DNA of 64,000 nucleotides from positions 2,246,536 through 2,310,535 of the forward strand of contig NZ_SMRO01000002.1 in NCBI RefSeq assembly GCF_004359985.1, given 5' to 3'. The notes beneath the pieces are model-generated. The model was not told where the DNA came from. It searched no databases and saw only the letters and a program-made list of their open reading frames with translations. Positions 8,253 through 17,318 of the stretch are shown here, piece by piece. Source of the DNA: Paraburkholderia flava. GTDB lineage: Bacteria; Pseudomonadota; Gammaproteobacteria; Burkholderiales; Burkholderiaceae. The position numbers and the translations under genes were made by a program. Every line of letters begins with the position of its first letter. Within the stretch, counting starts at the first letter, position 1.

Positions 8253-8522
8253 ATGAAGAAAGCGTCCCTGGCTATCCTGGTTTCTTTGGCTGCACTGTCA
8301 GGTGCGGCCTATGCGCAAACGGATAGCGGCGTCACGATGAGCACCGATCCCGCGAAGGCCGCGGACGTCGAGCAGCGTGCGCAGGATCTGCAGGCCAAAC
8401 AGGAAAGCATGAAAGACATGAAAGACATGCCGATGGAAAAGCATCACAAGCCGATGCACCATCACAAGAAGGCGATGAAGGGCAAAATGGAAGCTGCACC
8501 GGCTGCTGGCGCGAGCCAGTAA
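8253..8522 (+). CDS. Small exported His/Met-rich protein, possible metal binder
   Basis: An 89-residue protein with a typical Sec signal peptide (MKKASLAILVSLAALSGAAYA, cut likely after AYA). The mature part is mostly charged and carries a compact cluster MKDMKDMPMEKHHKPMHHHK (about residues 50-69) with alternating Met and His, a composition common in periplasmic copper or other soft-metal binders. There is no Cys. The ATG at 8253 is set by GGAGG six bases upstream; a GTG at 8241 lies before that ribosome site. It is monocistronic, with a strong terminator downstream and an OmpR-type repeat array upstream, so induction by an envelope or metal-sensing two-component system is an inference. Confidence 0.7.
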   Translation: MKKASLAILVSLAALSGAAYAQTDSGVTMSTDPAKAADVEQRAQDLQAKQESMKDMKDMPMEKHHKPMHHHKKAMKGKMEAAPAAGASQ

Positions 8523-8564
8523 CCGACCTGCACGCGGCACGCATCGACGGTTGCCGCAATGACG

Positions 8565-8603
8565 AAAAAAGCCGAAACCGGTCATGCCGGTTTCGGCTTT
8601 TTT
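8565..8603. terminator. Strong bidirectional terminator
   Basis: A perfect 17-bp stem, AAAAAAGCCGAAACCGG with its complement, loop TCATG. Six Ts end the stem on each strand, so it can work in both directions. It follows the His/Met-rich gene by about 40 bases. Confidence 0.93.
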
Positions 8604-8687
8604 CTTTACGGGACGTTGTCGACCGGTATGCTAAAGTCGCGCACCACGCTATTCCCCAACCCGTGCGCCCCTGGTGCGGAGGACACA

Positions 8688-8945
8688 ATGAGCAACATCC
8701 AGCTGGACATCGAATGGACCGAAGCAGCATCGAAAAAAATCGAAAAGCTGATGCCGCGCGGCGGCCAGGAAGCTTACCTTGCGTTACCGCCGGTCGAATG
8801 CCTGCCGATGGAAGGCGACGTGCTGTTCCTCGGACCGGACGGCAAGCAGCAACCGTTCATCGTCGCCGAGCGGCAATACCATCATGACGGCGACGCCGAC
8901 TGGACCATCGTCCTGATCCTCGACGTCCCGCAGTCCACGCACTGA
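8688..8945 (+). CDS. Hypothetical small soluble protein
   Basis: An 85-residue acidic protein I cannot assign. It starts MSNIQLDIEWTEAASKKIEK and has the patterns PPVECLPMEGDVLFL and IVLILDVP, suggesting a small beta-rich fold. No signal peptide. The ATG at 8688 has GGAGG at 8678-8682; the same frame is open upstream through the terminator, but those residues would be artefactual. It lies between the terminator at 8565-8603 and the convergent monooxygenase-like gene. Confidence 0.65.
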   Translation: MSNIQLDIEWTEAASKKIEKLMPRGGQEAYLALPPVECLPMEGDVLFLGPDGKQQPFIVAERQYHHDGDADWTIVLILDVPQSTH

Positions 8946-8978
8946 CGAGCGAAGCGGAGAAAAGCGGCCGCCGCCCGC

Positions 8979-9269
8979 TCACTTGATCCGGGTCAGCACG
9001 CGGATTTCCGCGTGTTCGACCCAGTCGACAATCGCTTTCTTGTACGCTTCGATATGTGCCGACTTCGCGTGCGCGGCGAGCGCTTCCTCGCTCTCCCAGC
9101 GCTCGAAGAAAACGAACCGCCGCGGTTCGCGCACATCGCGATGCAGGTCGTACTGAAGCGCGCCGCGCTCCTTGCGCGTCGGCTCGACGATACCTTCGAT
9201 CGCTACGCGCAGCTTTTCCTCATCACCGGGTTTCGCCACCGAGATCGCCACCACTGCAACTTCAGCCAT
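8979..9269 (-). CDS. Antibiotic biosynthesis monooxygenase (ABM)-domain protein
   Basis: A 96-residue protein matching the small dimeric alpha/beta ABM fold (YgiN-like quinol monooxygenases and relatives). Family landmarks are the N-terminal strand EVAVVAISVAKPGDEEKLR, EPTRKERGALQYDLHRD, FVFFERWESEEALAAHAKSA and the closing helix. Members oxidise quinols, flavonoids or polyketides without cofactor, but many are uncharacterised. The ATG at 9269 starts at the domain and has GAGGAG seven bases upstream; the longer frame to 9392 adds a Cys-rich segment without family support. It is monocistronic and convergent with the gene at 8688. Confidence 0.82.
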   Translation of the reverse strand: MAEVAVVAISVAKPGDEEKLRVAIEGIVEPTRKERGALQYDLHRDVREPRRFVFFERWESEEALAAHAKSAHIEAYKKAIVDWVEHAEIRVLTRIK

Positions 9270-9542
9270 GCCTTCGCTCCTCGACAAAAAGCAGCAGAAT
9301 ACCCCTGCCCGAGCGGACTCGCTTGCCGGCATGCAGGACACCCGCGCGCACGTCTGTACCGGTCTGTGATTACCCGTACATTCACTGCGCATACGAACTG
9401 CTAGACTGAATCACGACTATCCGCCGGAGTCCGAGCTTGGCTGGCATCGCTTCCCGATTTGTCGGGTCATTCCCTTCCGCGATCATTCGAGCTCTCCGCT
9501 GGTCAGGCGAGTGCCGGCTGCGCGAGCCAGCCTGACATCACC

Positions 9543-10823
9543 ATGCCGACCATCGACGACCAGACGCTAACCGGCCTGCTGCCCCACCTCGTACGCGGCG
9601 ACAGCGGCTGGAGCGCCAACTGGCGAACCGTCACGCTGCACAGCGTCTTCCAGCCGGTCCTGTCGATCACACATCGACGCGTCGTCGGATACGAAGCGCT
9701 ACTGCGCGCATACGATCCGATCGGCACGCCGGTGTCGCCCGAAACGCTGTTCGCCGCGACCCGCTCGCCCGCCGATGCGCGTGCGCTCGACCGGCTCGCG
9801 CGCTGCATGCACGTCGCGAACTTCGTCGAACAGGATAGCGACGACAACACCTGGCTCTTCCTCAACACGCGCCCGCAGGTATTCGAAACAAGCTGGCCGC
9901 AGCGCGAATTCATCGACGAGCTGTCCGCGTATTTCGGTGTGCCGCAAGAGCGCATCGTCATCGAAGTGCTCGAGCAGCCCGCCGACGACGAAGCCGCCGT
10001 CGCGAGCATGCTGGCCGCGTCGCAGCCGCGCGACTTCCTGATTGCCATCGACGACTTCGGCACCGGCTTCTCGAACTTCGACCGCGTGTGGCGCTTCCGT
10101 CCCGACATCGTCAAGCTCGACCGCTCGCTGATCGCGCGCGCGGGCAAACGCGACGGCGACAACTCGATGATCAGCCATCTGATCTCGATGCTTCATCAGT
10201 TGGGGACGATGGTGCTCGCCGAAGGCATCGAGACCGACGACGAACTGATGATCCTGATGCAGGCGGACGTCGACTTCGTGCAGGGTTTCTGGTTCGGCCA
10301 GCCGAAGCCTTCCGTGCGCGCGGCAAGCGCGCAGGCGCCCGAGCTGGTCGAATCGATGTGGGACAAGTTCACCGAATACGAACGCACGCACGCGCGCCAT
10401 CAGCGGATCGGCTTCGAGGGACTCGCGGAGACCGTGCTGGCCGGAGCGGAAACGTTCGCGTCGACCGGCGATCTCGAGCTGGCTGCACAAAAGGTGTTCA
10501 CGTTTCCGGAGGCGCGCCGCGTGTTCGTGACGAACTCGCACGGGCATCAACTGAAGCCCTCGGTGATGTCGCCATCGTCGCCCCCGCCGCCGACGCGCCT
10601 CGCTCCGCTGCTGCCCGGCACGTACAGCAACTGGTCGCGGCGCACGTACTTCAAGCACGCGCTCGCGGCGCCGGGGCGCGTTGCGATGATGGGCCCGCAT
10701 CGCTCGCTGACCGACGGCGAAGATTGCTATACCGCAGCGATCGCACTCGAACGCGACGGCGAGCTGAACGTGTTCTGCGTCGACTTCACGCCGGCAGCCG
10801 GCATCGAGCTGTCCCTCCGCTGA
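9543..10823 (+). CDS. EAL-domain phosphodiesterase with a C-terminal sensor-like domain
   Basis: A 426-residue protein likely to hydrolyse c-di-GMP. The EAL domain comes first (about residues 30-265) and keeps the metal and catalytic set: YEALLR (51-53), the Asn of FLNTRP, the Glu of IEVLEQP, DDFGTGFSN, VKLDRSL and AEGIET, ending GFWFGQP. The C-terminal about 150 residues resemble a PAS/Cache-like sensor (GTYSNWSRRTYFKHALAAPG, then TAAIALERDGELNVFCVDF), an order reversed from the usual sensor-then-EAL layout. No membrane segment. ATG 9543 begins at the folded part; the frame is open back to 9459. It is convergent with arfB, whose stop is 13 bases away. Confidence 0.85.
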   Translation: MPTIDDQTLTGLLPHLVRGDSGWSANWRTVTLHSVFQPVLSITHRRVVGYEALLRAYDPIGTPVSPETLFAATRSPADARALDRLARCMHVANFVEQDSDDNTWLFLNTRPQVFETSWPQREFIDELSAYFGVPQERIVIEVLEQPADDEAAVASMLAASQPRDFLIAIDDFGTGFSNFDRVWRFRPDIVKLDRSLIARAGKRDGDNSMISHLISMLHQLGTMVLAEGIETDDELMILMQADVDFVQGFWFGQPKPSVRAASAQAPELVESMWDKFTEYERTHARHQRIGFEGLAETVLAGAETFASTGDLELAAQKVFTFPEARRVFVTNSHGHQLKPSVMSPSSPPPPTRLAPLLPGTYSNWSRRTYFKHALAAPGRVAMMGPHRSLTDGEDCYTAAIALERDGELNVFCVDFTPAAGIELSLR

Positions 10824-10836
10824 TCCAGTCGACGGG

Positions 10837-11241
10837 TCAGTCGTCCACCCGCGAACGCCCTGCCTTCACTTCGCCGCGCTTCGTCTTCGTATCGAGACGC
10901 CGCCGGTTCGACGCGCGCGTCGGGCGCGTCGCGACGCGCGACTTGCGCGTCACGCTGACGCTCTCGATCAGCTGATCGAGCCGCGCGAGCGCCGACGCAC
11001 GATTCATCTCCTGGGTGCGATGCTCCTGCGCCTTGAGCACGACGACGCCGTCGCGCGTCAACCGATGGTCGCTCAGCGCCAGCAGGCGCATCTTCAACAC
11101 GTCGGGTAACGACGACGCACGCACGTCGAAGCGCAGGTGAATCGCGCTCGACACCTTGTTGACGTTCTGGCCGCCCGCACCTTGCGCGCGTACGGCGGTC
11201 AACTCGATTTCGTTTAGTGGGATCGGATAGCGGGAAGTCAT
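10837..11241 (-). CDS. arfB: Ribosome-rescue peptidyl-tRNA hydrolase ArfB
   Basis: ArfB (YaeJ) enters stalled ribosomes lacking a stop codon and hydrolyses the peptidyl-tRNA. This 134-residue protein has the catalytic GGQ at residues 23-25 in RAQGAGGQNVNKVSSAIHLR, the release-factor domain, and the basic C-terminal tail (RKSRVATRPTRASNRRRLD) that inserts into the mRNA channel. The length matches E. coli ArfB (140 residues). ATG 11241 puts GGQ at its usual place; the longer frame to 11328 has no family support. No ribosome site is obvious. Confidence 0.93.
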   Translation of the reverse strand: MTSRYPIPLNEIELTAVRAQGAGGQNVNKVSSAIHLRFDVRASSLPDVLKMRLLALSDHRLTRDGVVVLKAQEHRTQEMNRASALARLDQLIESVSVTRKSRVATRPTRASNRRRLDTKTKRGEVKAGRSRVDD

Positions 11242-11442
11242 GACCGAATGATAAACGTCGGGCGCGGGTGGTGGCTTGCTGCGTGGTTGCGGATAGGTAT
11301 GACGTGTCGGCTTGTTGCCACGCTGCAAAGCGTCGCGATACGTGAGGGTGGCGGCGCTGCATCGCTTCGTCGCTGCGAAATCCTGGGTGGCATGCCACGA
11401 TATCCAACGCTCGCCGTTACCTCACGATTCAACGCGTCACGA

Positions 11443-13593
11443 CTACCCGCCCCCGTCCGTGGCATCGAACTCACGCGACGCAGCAGCAATCCGTTCCGCG
11501 AGCCCCGAGTCTCGCCGCGTCGGTGTCGCGATCGCTTCGGCGAGCACTGCCCGCGTGCCGATCACATCGACGCGCTCCCGCGCTCGCGTGATCGCCGTAT
11601 AGACCAGCTCACGCGACAGCACGCGGCTGAACACCGCTGGCAGGACCAGCACCGCATGCTCGAACTCCGAGCCCTGCGACTTGTGCACAGTGAGCGCGAA
11701 AGCCGTATCGTGCGGCGGCAGCGCAGCCGGCGACACGGCGCGCACGCCGCCGTCACCGGTGCGGAAATACACTCGCAGCGCGCCGCCCGGCCCAGGCAAC
11801 GCGATGCCGATATCGCCGTTGAACAGGCCGAGCGCATAGTCGTTGCGCGTCACCATGACGGGCCGGCCCGCGAACCACGATCCACCGATCGCCGACGGCA
11901 CGCGCGCAACGCGGCGCACCTCGGCGGCCATCGCGATGTTCAGCTGTTCGACACCGCGTGGACCACCGCGCGTCGCGCACAAAATCCGGAAGCGATTCAG
12001 CGCGTCGAAGAGCGGCAACGGATCGGGGTCGTCAGTTGCCAATGCCGCCGTGAGTGCGGCCGCGTACGGCGTGAATCCGGCTGCGAGTCGCTGTGTCGTG
12101 CGTTCGCCGAACGTCGGGTTCGCGTCTTCGTGAAGTACTGCGCGTTGTTCGGACTGTGCGCCGTCGGTCAGTACGTCGAGCGCGGCTGTGCTTGCGCCAC
12201 GCCGGATCGCCAGCGAAAGACGTCCGATCGGCGAGTCCAATCCGAAGCGATAATTGCGTTCGAGCCAGACGACGCAATCGGCGAGCGGTGTGTTGGACGG
12301 CTGCGGATCGTGTTCGGTGTGCGCATCGCTTTCAGCGGGTTCTGCGGTCGCGGCGGTCTCGTCCAGCGACCATGACGGCGCGGCATCGTCGCCAAGCCAC
12401 GGCGGCGTTTCGTCGTTGGAGATCCATCCCGCGCCGGGCGATGTTTGCTCCGCGTCCTGATCGTCCTGATCGTTGTCCGCGTGTGGCAGTGCCGCCGCCA
12501 ACGTCGTGGCATCGATCGAAAGTGCAGTTGCAATCGCGTCGATACCAGCCGAGCTGAACGCGGGCCGCGCGCTCAGTTCCGCGAACACCGCGCCTGCCTC
12601 TACCGCAGCAAGCTGGTCCTTGTCGCCGAGCATCACGAGCCGCGTCTGCGGTGCAATGGCGTCGAGCAGATGCGCGGCCATCGCGACATCGATCATCGAT
12701 GCCTCGTCGACGACGACAACGTCGTACGGCAACGGATTGTCCCGATGATGCCGATAGCGTCCGGACGGCCCCGCGCCGAGCAAACGGTGCAGCGTGTACG
12801 ACGTCTGCGGCAGCCGCGCCGCGAGTTCGGGAGGCAAGCTGCCGGCCCGCGCGAGCAGCGCCTCCTGCATCCGCTGTGCGGCTTTGCCGGTCGGCGCGGC
12901 AAGCGCGATCCGCAGATCGGCGCGCAGATCGAGCAGACACGCGAGCACGCCGACGACCGTCGTCGTCTTGCCTGTACCCGGTCCACCGCTGACGATCGTC
13001 AGCCCGCTCGTCAACGCCGTCGCCGCCGCGACGCGCTGCCAGTCGATACTGTCGTCGGGCGGCGGTCCGAAGTAGCGCAGCAACCGCGTCTGGATATCGC
13101 TCGTACTCGACGATTGCTCGCCGGCATCGTCATGCATCAGCAGCGCCCGTGCGGCCCGCTCGTGCGCGACGAGCGAACGCGCGAGGCTGCGCTCATAGTC
13201 GTAGTAGCGCGCGAGATACAGGCGCCCATGCGCGTCGAGCACCAGCGGACGCAATGCCATCGCTTCCTGCGTACCGTCGCAAACCACCCCGCTCGCGAAC
13301 AGCGCGGCGCGGATCTCGCGCGGTGTCGTTTCATAACGCCGCGCGAGCGCCCACATCGGCACGCACACGTGACCGTCGGCAGTCGCGCGGCTCGCGGCAA
13401 ACGCGGCACGCGCAGCCCAGCGAACGATCTCCGCCGACGCACCCGACCGCCGCGTCAACGCCGCGATGCGTCGCGCGAATCCGTCGGCGAGCGCGGTGCT
13501 GAAATCGGTCGGAGCCGGCAGCCTGATGTCGGCTTCCGGGAACGGGGCCTTGGGTGCATCGGTGCGTGTGCGCGTGCTGGGGTGCGTACTCAT
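11443..13593 (-). CDS. recD: RecBCD subunit RecD
   Basis: RecD is the 5'-to-3' helicase motor of the RecBCD nuclease. The 716-residue product has Walker A SGGPGTGKTTTV, Walker B VVVDEASMIDV, GDKDQLAAVEAGAVF, and the SF1 C-terminal motifs ALTVHKSQGSEF and LVYTAITRARERVDV. Between the GDKDQ motif and WLERNYRF there is a roughly 80-residue acidic, Asp/Ser/Pro-rich insert (about 375-455) that is not part of the conserved fold. The ATG at 13593 overlaps the recB stop in ATGA, implying translational coupling; the extra 32 residues of the longer frame lie inside recB. It is last in recC-recB-recD. Confidence 0.95.
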   Translation of the reverse strand: MSTHPSTRTRTDAPKAPFPEADIRLPAPTDFSTALADGFARRIAALTRRSGASAEIVRWAARAAFAASRATADGHVCVPMWALARRYETTPREIRAALFASGVVCDGTQEAMALRPLVLDAHGRLYLARYYDYERSLARSLVAHERAARALLMHDDAGEQSSSTSDIQTRLLRYFGPPPDDSIDWQRVAAATALTSGLTIVSGGPGTGKTTTVVGVLACLLDLRADLRIALAAPTGKAAQRMQEALLARAGSLPPELAARLPQTSYTLHRLLGAGPSGRYRHHRDNPLPYDVVVVDEASMIDVAMAAHLLDAIAPQTRLVMLGDKDQLAAVEAGAVFAELSARPAFSSAGIDAIATALSIDATTLAAALPHADNDQDDQDAEQTSPGAGWISNDETPPWLGDDAAPSWSLDETAATAEPAESDAHTEHDPQPSNTPLADCVVWLERNYRFGLDSPIGRLSLAIRRGASTAALDVLTDGAQSEQRAVLHEDANPTFGERTTQRLAAGFTPYAAALTAALATDDPDPLPLFDALNRFRILCATRGGPRGVEQLNIAMAAEVRRVARVPSAIGGSWFAGRPVMVTRNDYALGLFNGDIGIALPGPGGALRVYFRTGDGGVRAVSPAALPPHDTAFALTVHKSQGSEFEHAVLVLPAVFSRVLSRELVYTAITRARERVDVIGTRAVLAEAIATPTRRDSGLAERIAAASREFDATDGGG

Positions 13594-16500
13594 ACCGCGC
13601 CTCCGTCCATCAACGCATCGAGTTCCATCACCAGACCGTACGGTGGTCGACGCGCATGCACGCCGGCAGGCTCCGCACCATCCTGCCAACCCGGACGCAC
13701 GCCGCGCACGAACAGATACAGATAGCCGCCGAGATGCCGGTCAAAATCGTACGCGTCACGCAGACGCGATTTCAGATAGCGATGCAGCGCGACCGTGTAC
13801 AGCAGCGCCTGCAGGTGATACGCGTGCCCGGCCATCGCAGCGTCGAGCGAAGCCGCGCCGTAGTCGGCCGGCGTATCGCCGAGATGATTCGATTTCCAGT
13901 CGACGATCCAGTATCTCCCGTCATGCTCGACGATCATGTCGATGAAGCCTTTGACGAAACCGCGCAGCGCACCCGGTTCGAGCGCGACGTCGGGATAATC
14001 CCACGCGACGAGACACGCACGCAGCGCCGCGAAATCGAGCGACGCTGCAGGAAACAGGAACGCGAGTTCGTTGAGCCGCCGCGCCGGGTTCAGGCGCTCG
14101 AGCGTCATACCCGGTACGAGTTCGGTCGCGACGATGTCTTCGAGCAGCCGATACATCATTCGCGGCAGACGCGCGGCAAGATCCAGCGTGGCTGGTGCAG
14201 GACGTTCGCGCAACGCGCGCAGGATCGCCTCGGGCCACGTATCGCGGTTGGAAAAATCGGCCAGTTCGAACATCCGGTGCAGGCATTCGCCGGCCGCTGC
14301 GCCGCGCGGAAACGCGAGGATATCGTCGGCGGCGAGCGGTTCGGCTTGCGGTTCAATCCACGCCGGTTGTGCGACCAGATCGGCGACACCGTCGTGATCG
14401 GGACGCTCTTCTTCCGGCTGCGTGAATGCGTCGCTGCTACGTGCGCCGGCCGTGATCATGCCGCTGAAGCTCGCCATGCGCCACTGGTCGCGCAGTATCC
14501 GTCGACTCGTACGCGCGCGCATTTCGCGACCGCTGTCCGCACGACTTTCGAGCGGCACGCGGCGCAGACCGACCGGTAACGGATCGAGTGCGATCGGTCC
14601 GCCGTCGAGTGCCTGCCAGCGCCCAAGCAGCTCGCTCTCTTCGGGCGGTGCAGCCAGCCAGTCGTCGAACGTGCGACCTGCGCCCGCGACGAGCCAGTTC
14701 AACACACTGCGTCGCGATTCTTTGGTCGAGCGCGACGACAGATAAGTGCCCGCGACGAGATAGCAGCGGTACACCGCGCGCGTCAACGCGACGTAGACGA
14801 GCCGCGCGCGCTCTGCCGCCTGTTCGCGCGATGCGTAGCGCGCCGCCTGCTCGGCCTGCTCGTCGTCGTAGCCGTAGTGCAGCACCGCGACGCCCGTATC
14901 GTCGTGATACTCGCGCGCATCGGGCAGACCCGACGCTGGCGGATCGCGCAACGCGCCGTCGTTCAGGAACGGACAGAACACGACCGCGTATTCGAGCCCC
15001 TTCGACTTGTGCACCGTGACGATCTGCACGAGATTGCGATCCGACTCGAGACGCAGTTGCGCATCGTCGCCACCGCCCTGCTCGCGCTGCGCCGCGAGCC
15101 AGCGCAGCGTCGGCGCGATGCCGGGCTGCGTCGACGCGCGCGCCTGCAGCAGCTCGGCGAGATGGTTCACGTCGGTAAGCCGGCGCTCGCCATCGGGCCC
15201 GGCGACGAGCCGCTGCGCGACGCCCAGCTCGCGCATCAGCGTGCGCCACATCGCGGCGAAACCGCGTTCGTGCCACAGCGTCCGGTAGTGCGAGAAGCGT
15301 TCGACCCAACCCATCGCATCGGCGGCATGCGCGGGATCGTCGGCGGGCGACGGTGCGTCGGTCAGTTGTTCGAGACGCCATAGCGCGGATGCGTCGAGGC
15401 CGAGCCAGTCGGTGGCGAGCGCGGCACGCAGTCGTCGCAGATCGCCGGGTGTATCGACCGCAGCCAGCACACGCTCGATCTGTTCCGCGTCGAGCGTCGA
15501 GAACACCGACGCCTGCGCAAGCTCCACGCTACCGACGCCCCATGCGGCCAGCACGCGCTTGATCAGGCTGCCCTGCCTGTGCGTCTGTACGAGCACCGCG
15601 ATGTTGCCAGGCGCGAGCGGCGCGTCGCCGACTTTCACGCTGCCTTCGCGCGCACCGCGCAGCAGACGCACAATCTCGGCCGCGCACGCTTCGCTCGCTG
15701 CCCGCTGCGCGTCGCGTTTCGTTAGCGCTGATTCACCGCCCGGCAGCGTCCAGATATGGAAGTCAGGCGCGTGCTCGTCGTCATGCCCCGTCGCGAGATC
15801 GACGAACGGCTCACGCTGCCGCTCACCCGCGCGCACCGGCTGATAGTCGAGCCCATCGAGCACGAACGCGCGCGGGTTCGCTTCGAAGAAGCGGTTGCAC
15901 GCGTCGACGATCGGCGCCGTCGAGCGCTGGTTGACCGCGAGCGTGTAGCGCGCCGACGCCTCGGCACGCGCGGCGAGATACGTGTGCAAATCGGCCGCGC
16001 GAAAACTGTAGATCGCCTGCTTCGGATCGCCGACCAGAAACAGCGGGCCAGCCGGCGCAAAGATCCGGTTGAAGATCGCGAACTGCAGCGGATCGGTATC
16101 CTGGAACTCATCGATCAGCGCGGCCGGATAGCGTGCGCGCAACGTCTCGGCGAGCCACGGATGCGCGGCAAGCGCGCGATACAGGTTCGACAGCAGATCG
16201 TCGAACGATACGACGCGACGCGTACGCTTGCGGGCTGCGAGTTCGTCGGGGGCATAGGCGAGCCACGTCTGCACTAGCGCGAGCCAGCGTGCGCGCTGTG
16301 CGGCTTCGGCGGCGACGACGGCTGCTGCGAGTTCGTCGGCGAGCGTGAAGAACGGATGCTCGGGCGGCTCGAACTTCACCTTGGTCGCTTTCGCCAGAGC
16401 CGACGCGGTCAGCTTGAGCGCGGCGCGCGGCGGTGGCGCATGGCAGTCGCGTTGCGCGAAATAGTCGCGCCATGCGTCGACGGCCGCGGCGATCGCTTCG

Positions 16501-17318
16501 GGCTTGTGCGACGTTTTGCTCAACCGCTCGGCAGCCTGCGCAAGTAGCGCAACGATCGCGTCGCGCTCCGCTTCCCATAGCGCGCACGCGGCGTCGAAGC
16601 GCGTCTGCGGATCGTCCTCGCCTTGTACAACCGCGCCATCGTCATTGCTAACTGCACCACTACCCCAGCGCAACTCCGCAAGCGGTTTCTTCAACCGACG
16701 TGCCAACTGTTCATCGAGCGCAGCAGGCCCCGCGCGCTTGCCGACGAGCCACGCGGCGAACGCCGGATGCGCGGCCGCCACCGGCTCGACGCGTTCGCGC
16801 CAGAAATCGGCGGCGAGTTCGAAACGCAGCGGCGCGTCGTCGGCTTCCATCTCGAACGCGAATGGCATCGCCGCCGCGAACGGTGCCTCCTGCAACGCGC
16901 GCTGGCAGAACGCGTGGATCGTGTGGATCGCTGCCTGATCGAACGCGCGTAGTGCACGCTTGACGATGCCGGCCGCCTTCCCCAGATCGATCCCACTGCC
17001 AGGCGCGAGCGTCGTATCGAACAGCCCCGCGATAAACGGGTCGCCGCCGTCGTCGCCGGTTTCGAGCGCGCGCTGCAATTCCGCCAGGCGGCTGCGGATG
17101 CGCTCGTGCAGTTCAGCCGTGGCCGCCTTGGTGAAAGTGACGACGAGGATCTGGTCCGCGCCGAGATTCTTTTCGAGCAGCAGCCGCACGTACAGCGCGC
17201 AGATATTCCACGTCTTGCCAGTACCCGCCGACGCCTCGATCTGGTTCACGCCATCGAGCGCGCAGCCGAATACGTCGAGCTCGCGGGCGTCGGTCGGCGG
17301 TTGCATCGCGGCGCTCAT
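13590..17318 (-). CDS. recB: RecBCD subunit RecB, helicase and nuclease
   Basis: RecB carries the 3'-to-5' helicase and the only nuclease site of RecBCD, which processes double-strand ends for recombination and degrades foreign linear DNA. In this 1242-residue protein Walker A (ASAGTGKT) is at 29-36, followed by LIDEFQDTDPLQF, LVGDPKQAIYSFRAAD, VTVHKSKGLEYAVVF and LVYVALTRAVYRCYL. The C-terminal nuclease has YWIVDWKSNHLG and YHLQALLYTVALHRYL. Length is close to E. coli RecB (1180). The ATG at 17318 overlaps the recC stop (ATGA); the 63 extra residues of the longer frame lie within recC and are rejected. Confidence 0.96.
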   Translation of the reverse strand: MSAAMQPPTDARELDVFGCALDGVNQIEASAGTGKTWNICALYVRLLLEKNLGADQILVVTFTKAATAELHERIRSRLAELQRALETGDDGGDPFIAGLFDTTLAPGSGIDLGKAAGIVKRALRAFDQAAIHTIHAFCQRALQEAPFAAAMPFAFEMEADDAPLRFELAADFWRERVEPVAAAHPAFAAWLVGKRAGPAALDEQLARRLKKPLAELRWGSGAVSNDDGAVVQGEDDPQTRFDAACALWEAERDAIVALLAQAAERLSKTSHKPEAIAAAVDAWRDYFAQRDCHAPPPRAALKLTASALAKATKVKFEPPEHPFFTLADELAAAVVAAEAAQRARWLALVQTWLAYAPDELAARKRTRRVVSFDDLLSNLYRALAAHPWLAETLRARYPAALIDEFQDTDPLQFAIFNRIFAPAGPLFLVGDPKQAIYSFRAADLHTYLAARAEASARYTLAVNQRSTAPIVDACNRFFEANPRAFVLDGLDYQPVRAGERQREPFVDLATGHDDEHAPDFHIWTLPGGESALTKRDAQRAASEACAAEIVRLLRGAREGSVKVGDAPLAPGNIAVLVQTHRQGSLIKRVLAAWGVGSVELAQASVFSTLDAEQIERVLAAVDTPGDLRRLRAALATDWLGLDASALWRLEQLTDAPSPADDPAHAADAMGWVERFSHYRTLWHERGFAAMWRTLMRELGVAQRLVAGPDGERRLTDVNHLAELLQARASTQPGIAPTLRWLAAQREQGGGDDAQLRLESDRNLVQIVTVHKSKGLEYAVVFCPFLNDGALRDPPASGLPDAREYHDDTGVAVLHYGYDDEQAEQAARYASREQAAERARLVYVALTRAVYRCYLVAGTYLSSRSTKESRRSVLNWLVAGAGRTFDDWLAAPPEESELLGRWQALDGGPIALDPLPVGLRRVPLESRADSGREMRARTSRRILRDQWRMASFSGMITAGARSSDAFTQPEEERPDHDGVADLVAQPAWIEPQAEPLAADDILAFPRGAAAGECLHRMFELADFSNRDTWPEAILRALRERPAPATLDLAARLPRMMYRLLEDIVATELVPGMTLERLNPARRLNELAFLFPAASLDFAALRACLVAWDYPDVALEPGALRGFVKGFIDMIVEHDGRYWIVDWKSNHLGDTPADYGAASLDAAMAGHAYHLQALLYTVALHRYLKSRLRDAYDFDRHLGGYLYLFVRGVRPGWQDGAEPAGVHARRPPYGLVMELDALMDGGAV

